From the NCBI GenBank assembly GCA_963728985.1, contig CAVSME010000001.1:124001-188000 (forward strand): a stretch of 64,000 nt of DNA. Direction: 5' to 3'. The position numbers and the translations under genes were made by a program. The notes beneath the pieces were generated by a model. That model saw nothing but the letters and a program-made list of their open reading frames with translations. It made no database searches and was not told the DNA's origin. This DNA is from DASXAI01 sp963728985 (GTDB lineage Bacteria > Actinomycetota > Acidimicrobiia > Acidimicrobiales > Ilumatobacteraceae). This document shows positions 1-6,409 of the stretch, one piece after another; the first letter of the stretch is position 1, and every line of letters starts with the position of its first letter.

Positions 1-469
1 CGTGGTCGTCGGCGCGGTGGCCGCAGTCGGCCTCGTTGCGATCGGCACCACATTCGGGGCACAGCCCGGCGCAGTCGGGGCGACACAGAGGCGCCAGGGG
101 GAGGTCGAGCAGGAGCGCCTCCCGCACGAGGGGCTCGAGGTCGAGCTGGTCGGCCACGATGGGGAACGCCTCGTCGCTGTCCGGTTTGGGTTGGTACAGC
201 TCCCGGACCAGTACGTCGAGGGTGCCCCCCGCCGGGCCGAGGCAGCGCCGACAGGAACCCTCCCAGGGCGCCGACACCCGCCCGGTCACGACGACGCCGT
301 CGCTCAGGCTCTCGAGGGCGACGTCGACGTCGATCAGCGCGCCGGCGGGTACCGCCGCGTCGAGCACGGTGAGGCCTTCCGAAGGCAACTCGACGTGGAC
401 CTCCTGGCGCGAGGCCGGGTGGCGGAGCAGCTCGGCGACGTTGACGAGCAGAGGGCGCGATTCGGCCAC
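1..469 (-). CDS. yceD: YceD/DUF177 family protein (partial, C-terminus off the window)
   Basis: The reverse-strand frame begins at a GTG at 469 and runs off the left edge (about 156 residues visible). It reads VAESRPLLVNVAELLRHPAS, then has a Cys pair (SCRRC) and, near the edge, a second cluster CRPDCAGLCPECG. A mid CxxC followed by a C-terminal Cys cluster is typical of DUF177/YceD, a family linked to 23S rRNA accumulation and usually encoded just before rpmF. Eight bases separate it from the SepIVA-like gene, so it is probably the last gene seen of the rsmD-coaD-sepIVA operon. The expected next gene (rpmF) would lie outside the window. Confidence 0.8.
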   Translation of the reverse strand, partial: MAESRPLLVNVAELLRHPASRQEVHVELPSEGLTVLDAAVPAGALIDVDVALESLSDGVVVTGRVSAPWEGSCRRCLGPAGGTLDVLVRELYQPKPDSDEAFPIVADQLDLEPLVREALLLDLPLAPLCRPDCAGLCPECGADRNEADCGHRADDH

Positions 470-476
470 CGGCCGC

Positions 477-1040
477 TCACCTCCCGTCCCGATCCTGGTC
501 GAAGAACGACGCGTTGCGCTGCTCCTCCTCGAGATCCGGCTCCGGCGGCCGCCGGGCAGGCACGCCGATGGCCAGCTTCTCCCGCCCCGCGGCCACCGTC
601 TTGGCCAGGCGGTCGAGGAGGATCTCGAAGCTGGCGAGGCGCTGGTCCACGAAGTCCTCGGTCTCGTGGCGCATCTGCTCGGACGTGGACTGCGCCTCCT
701 CGACGATGCGGCGGGCCCGCTGGTCGGCAGCGCGCACGACCTCGGTGCGCTGCACCATGCGCTCGGCCTGGGCCCTCGACGCGTCGAGGATGTCGTCGGC
801 CTCGCGGCGGGTCTTGATGACGAACTCGTCGCGCTCCTTGAGCATCCGCCGGGCCTGGCGCAGCTCCTCGGGCAACCGGTTGAGGGCCTCCTCGAGCATC
901 TCCAGGATCTCGTCGCGGTTGATCATCGGCGACGACGACAGCGGGATGGTGCGGGCCGTGGCGATGATGTCGATGACGCGGCGCAGCAGCGTCTCGGAGT
1001 CGTTGATCGAGTGGTGCTCGCTGTCGTACACGCCCGTCAT
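477..1040 (-). CDS. sepIVA: SepIVA/DivIVA-like coiled-coil cell-division protein
   Basis: A 187-residue, charged, helix-rich protein. Residues about 40-150 (INRDEILEMLEEALNRLPEE onward) have heptad-like spacing and many Glu/Arg/Ala residues, as in DivIVA/SepIVA coiled coils. The C-terminus is Pro/Glu-rich and probably disordered. In mycobacteria SepIVA is a septation factor encoded beside the DUF177 gene; here the same neighbour plus coaD and rsmD supports that assignment. The start ATG overlaps the coaD stop (ATGA at 1037-1040), so translation is likely coupled. Without the synteny it could only be called a coiled-coil protein; exact orthology is inferred. Confidence 0.7.
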   Translation of the reverse strand: MTGVYDSEHHSINDSETLLRRVIDIIATARTIPLSSSPMINRDEILEMLEEALNRLPEELRQARRMLKERDEFVIKTRREADDILDASRAQAERMVQRTEVVRAADQRARRIVEEAQSTSEQMRHETEDFVDQRLASFEILLDRLAKTVAAGREKLAIGVPARRPPEPDLEEEQRNASFFDQDRDGR

Positions 1041-1522
1041 CGCGCGACCTTCGCCTTCAGCGCGCGAGCCACCGGTGGCGGCACGAGGTGCGACACGTCG
1101 CGCCCCTCCGACGAGATCTCCCGGATGTAGCGCGACGACAGGAACCCCAGCGCGGTGCCACTCGGGATGAACACGGTCTCCATGCCGCTCACCGTCTTGT
1201 TCATGTGGGCCATCTGCATCTCCGCTTCGAAGTCGCCCGGCGTGCGGAGCCCCTTCACCACGAAGCTCGCCGCAAGCGCGTCAGCCGCATCGACCACGAG
1301 GCCCTCACTCGTGGCGACACTGACGTTCGCCAGGTGGGCGACCGACTCCTCCGTCATGGCGACGCGTTCGTCGAGCGGGAAGAAGCCCTCCTTGGTGCGG
1401 TTCACCATGGCCACCACGATCACGTCGTCGAACAGGCGCGACGCGATCTCGATGATCTCCAGATGACCGTTGTGGAGGGGATCGAAGCTCCCCGGGTACA
1501 GAACCTTGGACAAGCCGCTCAC
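1037..1522 (-). CDS. coaD: Phosphopantetheine adenylyltransferase
   Basis: CoaD converts 4'-phosphopantetheine and ATP to dephospho-CoA, the penultimate step of CoA synthesis, in the cytoplasm. The N-terminus VSGLSKVLYPGSFDPLHNGH carries the nucleotidyltransferase motif (SFDPLHNGH), and the C-terminal SSRYIREIS matches the second ATP-binding motif. I chose the GTG at 1522: it gives 161 residues, the usual family length, and overlaps the rsmD stop as GTGA. The frame stays open upstream to 1702, but that extension is only the shadow of rsmD. The 3' end overlaps the next gene as ATGA. Confidence 0.96.
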   Translation of the reverse strand: MSGLSKVLYPGSFDPLHNGHLEIIEIASRLFDDVIVVAMVNRTKEGFFPLDERVAMTEESVAHLANVSVATSEGLVVDAADALAASFVVKGLRTPGDFEAEMQMAHMNKTVSGMETVFIPSGTALGFLSSRYIREISSEGRDVSHLVPPPVARALKAKVAR

Positions 1523-2052
1523 GTTTCGTGCGCCCCGGCCGGATAGCCGAACGTCACCACGGTACCGCCATAGCGCCTGGTCCTGGCAGCATCCCAGCCG
1601 GCGCCGAGGTCGATGGGCCGGTCCGACTCGCACACGACGAGCCCCGCCGGGAGGCGCGCCAGCAGCTCGGCCCACTCGGTGAACGCGTACGGCGGATCGC
1701 ACAGCGCCAGGTCGACGGGCTCCGGCCGGCCGGCGAGGTACGCGTCGACGGTGCGAGCCTCGACCGTGGCCCGCGGTGCGAGTCCTGCGCTGTCGAGGTT
1801 CTGGCGGATGGCCACCAGCGCGTCCGGCGCCGACTCGACGAAGGTGCAGTGGGCGGCGCCGCGCGACAGCGCTTCGATGCCGAGCGCTCCCGAGCCGGCG
1901 AAGAGGTCGACGACGGTGGCGTCCCGAATGGCGTCGAGGCTGTGCAGGGCGTTGAAGATCGACTCGCGCACGCGGTCGCTGGTCGGCCGCGTGTCGCGTC
2001 CGGCAGGGGCGACGAGCCGCCGCCCCTTCGCGGTGCCGGCTACGACGCGCAC
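1519..2052 (-). CDS. rsmD: 16S rRNA (guanine-966-N2)-methyltransferase RsmD
   Basis: 177 residues starting at GTG 2052 with MRVVAGTAKGRRLVAP, the typical RsmD N-terminus. The SAM-binding loop VVDLFAGSGALGIEALSRGA and the catalytic motif CDPPY are both present. It methylates G966 of 16S rRNA during 30S assembly. It is first in the coupled rsmD-coaD-sepIVA-yceD operon; the rsmD-coaD pair is a widespread order. The region upstream (2053-2242) separates it from the secreted repeat protein and holds a duplicated start region described separately. Confidence 0.95.
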   Translation of the reverse strand: MRVVAGTAKGRRLVAPAGRDTRPTSDRVRESIFNALHSLDAIRDATVVDLFAGSGALGIEALSRGAAHCTFVESAPDALVAIRQNLDSAGLAPRATVEARTVDAYLAGRPEPVDLALCDPPYAFTEWAELLARLPAGLVVCESDRPIDLGAGWDAARTRRYGGTVVTFGYPAGAHET

Positions 2053-2167
2053 TCAGTCAGTATGGATGCGGCGATCGGCCGTCACTCGCCGGCATCGAAC
2101 TCGAAACGTGAGTGCGGCCCCAGCGCGGGAGCAGTCGTGTCGCCCGGATCGGCCCGAGTTCCAAATG

Positions 2168-2206
2168 ACGACGAATCATCCTTGCGGTTCCTTCATGAAG
2201 GGTTCG
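2168..2206. repeat. Direct repeat copy 1: duplicated start region of the RLLDTR protein
   Basis: This 39-bp stretch matches 4367-4404 with about five differences and one gap. On the minus strand both copies contain an AAGGAACC-type ribosome-binding region and an ATG followed by codons for MIRR. Copy 1 sits just past the 3' end of the 2243-4378 gene. Its own ATG (2179) opens only a 40-codon frame that diverges after MIRR and ends near 2054, with no signal peptide. It looks like the stump of a second, lost paralogue, or one end of a recombination event. Confidence 0.7.
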
Positions 2207-2242
2207 ACACCATGGATCTCCCCTCGCTGATGTTGAGTGATG

Positions 2243-4378
2243 TCAGCGGCTGAGATGCGGCGTGGCGAATACCGGGTAGCTGGAGCAGCCGGTCCCGGTG
2301 TTGGCATCGAGCACGTCGAAGCGGAGGCGCAGCACGCCGGTCACGTCGACCGTCACGTCCGAGGTCTGCCCGAACGACAGGGTCTGCTCCGTCAGGACAT
2401 TCCCGTCGCCCAGGATGCGGAACCGCACCCTGGAGACGCTCGTCGAGGATCCGTCGTCGAAGGCCAAGGTGGTCGCCAGAGCGCCCCACTGGCGCCCGAG
2501 GTTGTACTCGAACCAGGACGGCGTCGATTCGCTGCAGATCCTGTTGTCCCAGAGCGAGTTGAACCGCGGCTGGCCGTCGACGTGCACGGTCCCCTCGTCC
2601 CAGTAGCCCGTGCCCGTCGTCCCGTCGCCACCACTCGTGAAGACGTAGTCGAGCGCCTCGGTGAGATCGACAGCCGACGGCCGTACATCGCTGCCGCCTG
2701 CGTACCAGCCGAGGACATCGGCCAGCACATGAGCCGGCCCACCGAAGTTGTAGATGCTCACCCGACCGTTGGGTCCCACCGGAACGATCACCAGATTCGG
2801 CACCGTCTGACCGCCGACGAAGTTCACATTCGACGCAGTGGGCAATGGCTGCCCGCTCGGATACGCCGTCAGATACCCGGACACATCGGGATCCGTCACC
2901 GTGAGGTTCATCACGACCGCGCCGACACCGGACGCCGGGACGCCACCCTGGCCGAGGACCTGCAGATCGATCGTTCCGCCGCCCGGAACACGACCCTTCG
3001 CCGCGCCCACGCCGCTTCGCGTATCGAGGATCCGCTTCGGAACGAGCGGCGAGTACTCCGGGTCGGCGGGGAAGCCGGCGTTGGCCGCTGCACTCAACCT
3101 CGGCGTGACGAAGAGCGGGTAGGTGGAGCATCCGCTCGGGTTGAGGTCCAAGACATCGAAGCGCACGCGAAGGACACCGGTGACATCCACGACCACGTTC
3201 GACGTCTCACCGAACGACAGCGTCTGGTCGGCCAACACGTTGCCGTCGCCCAAGATGCGGAATCGCACTCTGGAGGTGCTCGTCGTCACGAAGTCGTCGA
3301 AGGCGAACGTGGTGCTCAGCGTGGCCCACTGCCGGCCGAGGTTGTACTCCACCCACGATGGTGTGGATTCGCTGCAGATTTTGTTGTCCCAGACGGTGTT
3401 CAGTGTGTTGCGGCCATTGAGGTGCGCCGTACCGGCGTCCCAGTAGCCCGTGCCAGTGGTGGCGTCACCACCACTCGTCGCCACCGAGTCGAACAACTCC
3501 GTCAGATCGCTCGCGGTTGAGGTGTAGCCCAGCACGTCCATGATCACGTGCAGTCGGCCGCTGTTGTTGAAGTAGCTGATCTTGCCTTCCGTCCCGATCT
3601 TGACGATCACGAGGTTGGGCACCGCCTGTCCGGCGACGAAGTTGAGGTTCGACGCGTCCGGCCGATTGAACCCGGTGGGCCACACGGTGAGGTAGCCACC
3701 GGAGGTCGGCTGGTCGACGGTGACGTTGAGCACGACCGACGTCGCCCCCAGCGGGATGCCGGCCTGCCCGACGGCCTGCACGTCGACCGATCCCGACGTC
3801 GGGCCCTGGACGCCGCCGAGGCCGCTGCGGGTGTCGAGCAACCGCGTCGGCGTGACCGGCACGAGCTGGGAGGCCGTCGTGTAGTACCCGCTCACATCGG
3901 CGGCGAGGTTCACCGTCCCGGCCAGGTTGAACAGCGACACCATCCCACCAGCACCGACTTTGACGATCACGAGGTTCGGCACCGTCTGACCGGCGACGAA
4001 GTTCAGGTTCGAGGCGGTCGGCCGGGGCTCGCCCGTGGGCCATGCGGTCACGAAGCCGCTCTCCGACGGCCCGATCGCGGTCACGTTGAGGACGACAGCG
4101 GCCACGTCAGCGGCGGGCACGCCGCCACGGCCCGTGACCTGGAGATCGATCGATCCGCCCGGCCCGACGGGCGCCTGCGGGGCCCCGTTCCCTTCGCGGG
4201 TGTCGAGCAGCCGGCTCGGGGTGACGCCCACGAACCCGCCGGCGGCGGCGGCGCCCAGGGAGGCCGGCGCACTCGAGACCGGCGACGCCGGCGCGGCGTG
4301 GGCCGCCGTCGACCAGAGCCCGACGGGCACGAACAAGAGCGCCGACAGCGCGGCGACGATCAACCTACGACGAATCAT
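2243..4378 (-). CDS. Secreted RLLDTR-repeat protein with two NPCBM-like modules
   Basis: 711 residues. The start is ATG 4378 (MIRRRLIVAALSALLF), which gives a clean Sec signal peptide ending near AAHA and has an AAGGA box upstream; the longer frame to 4480 adds no recognisable sequence. The mature protein holds three repeats (about 130 residues each) opening with a PxRLLDTR motif and containing NLNFVAGQTVPNLVIVKVG-like strands. They alternate with two modules resembling the NPCBM carbohydrate-binding fold (VEYNLGRQW, FRILGDGNV, VDVTGVLR). Order: repeat-repeat-NPCBM-repeat-NPCBM. No catalytic domain or cell-wall anchor is visible. A role in binding extracellular or surface polysaccharide is inferred. 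Modules of this type recur in Acidimicrobiia (from memory). Confidence 0.8.
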   Translation of the reverse strand: MIRRRLIVAALSALLFVPVGLWSTAAHAAPASPVSSAPASLGAAAAGGFVGVTPSRLLDTREGNGAPQAPVGPGGSIDLQVTGRGGVPAADVAAVVLNVTAIGPSESGFVTAWPTGEPRPTASNLNFVAGQTVPNLVIVKVGAGGMVSLFNLAGTVNLAADVSGYYTTASQLVPVTPTRLLDTRSGLGGVQGPTSGSVDVQAVGQAGIPLGATSVVLNVTVDQPTSGGYLTVWPTGFNRPDASNLNFVAGQAVPNLVIVKIGTEGKISYFNNSGRLHVIMDVLGYTSTASDLTELFDSVATSGGDATTGTGYWDAGTAHLNGRNTLNTVWDNKICSESTPSWVEYNLGRQWATLSTTFAFDDFVTTSTSRVRFRILGDGNVLADQTLSFGETSNVVVDVTGVLRVRFDVLDLNPSGCSTYPLFVTPRLSAAANAGFPADPEYSPLVPKRILDTRSGVGAAKGRVPGGGTIDLQVLGQGGVPASGVGAVVMNLTVTDPDVSGYLTAYPSGQPLPTASNVNFVGGQTVPNLVIVPVGPNGRVSIYNFGGPAHVLADVLGWYAGGSDVRPSAVDLTEALDYVFTSGGDGTTGTGYWDEGTVHVDGQPRFNSLWDNRICSESTPSWFEYNLGRQWGALATTLAFDDGSSTSVSRVRFRILGDGNVLTEQTLSFGQTSDVTVDVTGVLRLRFDVLDANTGTGCSSYPVFATPHLSR

Positions 4379-4404
4379 TCCTCGGTTCCTTCGTGAAGGG
4401 GTCG
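4367..4404. repeat. Direct repeat copy 2: start region of the RLLDTR protein
   Basis: The functional partner of the repeat at 2168-2206, in the same orientation, covering the ribosome-binding site, ATG 4378 and first codons of the secreted protein. The two copies bracket the whole 2.1-kb gene, so homologous recombination between them could delete it or reflect an earlier tandem duplication. Confidence 0.7.
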
Positions 4405-4623
4405 GCGCCCGCGCGCCGCACCAGGTCCCACCGGACCCGCCGAATGAAGCCGACCTCTTGCCATGTCGGCAATAGGCCAAATGTCCTACGCGCGCCCTGG
4501 ATTACCGTCTCCGGTTCAGTTGGCGGCGTCCCGCACGGACGAAGTCGTCGCCCGGCGCCGCCCCGTTGGGTGCCGATCGCTCGTGGTTTGGACGGGAACG
4601 ACAGAGGCGACCATCGAACAGGG

Positions 4624-4650
4624 GGACATGTCCTCCCTTGTGGCGCGCCA
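4624..4650 (+). promoter_or_regulatory. Two perfect palindromes upstream of the crotonase gene
   Basis: In the 284-bp divergent gap, GGACATGTCC (4624-4633) and TGGCGCGCCA (4641-4650) are each perfect 10-bp palindromes, seven bases apart and ending 12 bp before ATG 4663. They are plausible operators for the crotonase promoter. The rest of the gap (4405-4620) shows no gene or further clear signal. Confidence 0.4.
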
Positions 4651-4662
4651 GTATGAACGTCC

Positions 4663-5367
4663 ATGTCTGCAGTACAGGTCATCCGCATCGAGCAGGGTCA
4701 CGTGCGCAACGCCATCAACAGCGCGACGGCCGAGCGCCTCCACGACGCCTTCGTCGCCTTCGACGCCGACCTGTCGGCGCGCGTCGCCGTGCTGACCGGT
4801 GACGATGCCGCGTTCTGCGCCGGCGCCAACCTGCGCGACTTGCCGCGCCTGCGCGACTCCGGTCCGCTCGGTCCCACCCGGCTGCCGATGTCGAAACCGG
4901 TGATCGCCGCCATCGAGGGATGGTGCGTGGCCGGCGGGCTCGAGCTGGCGGCGTGGTGCGACCTGCGCGTGTGCGGGGAGGGAGCCCGCTTCGGCTGCCT
5001 CGAGCGCCGTTGGGGCGTGCCGCTGATCGACGGTGGCACCTACCGGCTGCCCCGCATCGTCGGGCTGGGCCGGGCGCTCGACCTGATCCTGACGGGCCGG
5101 GAGTTCGACGCCGCCGAGGCCTACGACATCGGGTTCGCCACGCTGGTCGTGCCCGACGGCCGGACGCTCGACACGGCCGTCGCCCTGGGCGAGCGGATCG
5201 CGGCGGCACCGTGGGCGGCCGTCGTCCACGACCGGGCCAGCGTGTACGAGGGGCTCGGTCTGGAGCAGGTCGACGGGCTGGCCAACGAGGACCGCCACGG
5301 CCGCGAGGTGATCTTCGCCGACGGGTTCGCCGACGGTGTGGCCCAGTTCGAACGTCGGGCGCGATGA
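4663..5367 (+). CDS. Enoyl-CoA hydratase/isomerase family (crotonase) protein
   Basis: 234 residues with the crotonase fold: an acyl-CoA/oxyanion-hole segment FCAGANLRDL (about residue 46) and GWCVAGGLELAAWCDLRV (about 86-103). Crotonases hydrate, isomerise or cleave acyl-CoA thioesters. One Glu is kept in LERRWGV, but the second catalytic Glu of classical enoyl-CoA hydratase (near GGTYRLPR) appears replaced by Gly, so isomerase or other crotonase chemistry is possible. It is shorter than the usual 255-260 residues, mainly at the N-terminus. The stop overlaps the ATG of the following zinc-ribbon ORF (ATGA), implying coupling. Confidence 0.85.
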   Translation: MSAVQVIRIEQGHVRNAINSATAERLHDAFVAFDADLSARVAVLTGDDAAFCAGANLRDLPRLRDSGPLGPTRLPMSKPVIAAIEGWCVAGGLELAAWCDLRVCGEGARFGCLERRWGVPLIDGGTYRLPRIVGLGRALDLILTGREFDAAEAYDIGFATLVVPDGRTLDTAVALGERIAAAPWAAVVHDRASVYEGLGLEQVDGLANEDRHGREVIFADGFADGVAQFERRAR

Positions 5368-5540
5368 CGGCGCCGGCCGAGGTGATCACCTGCATCGACT
5401 GCGGTGGGCGGGCGCACCTGATCTCGTACCCGCCGGAGGACGGGGTGTGGGAGGCGGGCGAGATCGTCACGTACCGCTGCGCCGACTGCCTGGATCGCTG
5501 GGATCTGGTCCTCACCGAGGATGATGTCGACGAACCATGA
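5364..5540 (+). CDS. Small zinc-ribbon-like protein
   Basis: 58 residues (MTAPAEVITCIDCGGRAHLI...). Two Cys pairs, CIDC near the N-terminus and CADC about 28 residues later, form a classic four-Cys zinc knuckle. The tail is acidic (LTEDDVDEP). It starts inside the crotonase stop (ATGA, 5364-5367), so it should be co-translated with it. I recognise no named family; rubredoxin-like and DUF35-type ribbons are the nearest in style. Binding of zinc or iron is inferred from the Cys spacing only. Confidence 0.6.
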   Translation: MTAPAEVITCIDCGGRAHLISYPPEDGVWEAGEIVTYRCADCLDRWDLVLTEDDVDEP

Positions 5541-5579
5541 CAGTCAACGCTGTTGACAGTCACGTAATGCGACTGTCAA
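5538..5579. promoter_or_regulatory. Likely MarR operator
   Basis: TGACAGTCAAC (5538-5548) and GTTGACAGTCA (5552-5562) form an 11-bp inverted repeat with one mismatch and a three-base spacer. A third half-site GACTGTCAA lies at 5571-5579. They sit directly before the MarR gene at 5589, which fits autoregulation. The first half-site overlaps the stop codon of the zinc-ribbon ORF. Confidence 0.6.
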
Positions 5580-5588
5580 GGTGTCGGC

Positions 5589-6038
5589 ATGACCGATGCA
5601 CCGTGGTACGAGACCGTCGTCCTGCCGGCGCTGCTGGGCGCCGCCCGCCGCCCCTACGGCGTCGCCATCCGGCGGGCCCTGGCTCGGGCCGGCTACGACG
5701 ACATGCCCCGCCGGGGCGCGTTCGTGGTCGGGGGCATCGCCCGCAACGGCGCCGTGGGTCAGCAACGCCTCGAAGCGGACATGGGCGTCTCCAAGCAGGC
5801 CGCCAGCCAGCTCATCGACACCCTCGTGCTGCGCGGCTACGTGGAGCGCAGCCCTGACGCCGAGGATCGCCGGCGCACGATCATCACGCTCACCCCCCGA
5901 GGCGAGGACGCGGCGGTGGCGATCCGCGGTGCGGTCGAGCGGGTGGACCGGCTGCTGACCGACGCGGTCGGGCCGGCAGACATCGCCGTCACCCGGCGGA
6001 TGCTCGGTTGGCTGGCCGATCTCGATCAGCCGGCCTGA
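5589..6038 (+). CDS. MarR-family winged-helix transcriptional regulator
   Basis: 149 residues with the MarR layout: dimerisation helices, the recognition helix region LEADMGVSKQAASQLIDTLV (about 60-79) and the wing RSPDAEDRRRTIITLTPRG (about 88-106), whose DxRR and T-x-x-G pattern is diagnostic. An imperfect palindrome with a third half-site lies immediately upstream, so it probably represses itself and perhaps neighbouring genes. The ligand is unknown. Its position between the crotonase pair and the PKS makes control of either possible. Confidence 0.9.
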   Translation: MTDAPWYETVVLPALLGAARRPYGVAIRRALARAGYDDMPRRGAFVVGGIARNGAVGQQRLEADMGVSKQAASQLIDTLVLRGYVERSPDAEDRRRTIITLTPRGEDAAVAIRGAVERVDRLLTDAVGPADIAVTRRMLGWLADLDQPA

Positions 6039-6040
6039 CA

Positions 6041-6247
6041 TCAGTCTCCCTGACGCGGGTGATCCGGCTCGGACACCTCGGCGCTGCGGTCGGCGTCGCC
6101 GCCCTCATCGTCGGTCGCCCGAGGCTTCGGTGCCGACGATCCCTCGCCCAGGGCCCGCACGAGCTTCGGGAGCTGGCTGCCCCCGGCCGCAAGGAGCGCG
6201 ATGACGATGACCACCGCCAGCTCTCGCCCCACCATCAACGCCACCAC
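6041..6247 (-). CDS. TatA/E-like single-pass membrane protein
   Basis: 68 residues if translation starts at GTG 6247, which has GGAGGG five bases upstream. A longer frame to 6346 exists but lacks such a site. One N-terminal transmembrane helix (ELAVVIVIALLAAGG) is followed by an amphipathic SQLPKLVRALGEG and an acidic, Pro-rich tail. That is the TatA/TatB plan, with GG where most family members have FG before LP. If real it would join a twin-arginine translocase, but no tatC is nearby. A generic small membrane protein is the alternative. It lies downstream of the PKS on the same strand. Confidence 0.45.
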   Translation of the reverse strand: MVALMVGRELAVVIVIALLAAGGSQLPKLVRALGEGSSAPKPRATDDEGGDADRSAEVSEPDHPRQGD

Positions 6248-6409
6248 CGCAACCCTCCAGAGGGTCCCGACCGGCTCTCGCCGGCCGTCCATGCCGCCCG
6301 CTTTCGCACGGACGGTACCGGGAACGGTGGCCGTGCACGTAGTCACTTCGGCCCCATTTCGAGGCGCGGTCGAACCGACGCCGTCGGTACGACGGCGGCC
6401 AGGAGCTGG

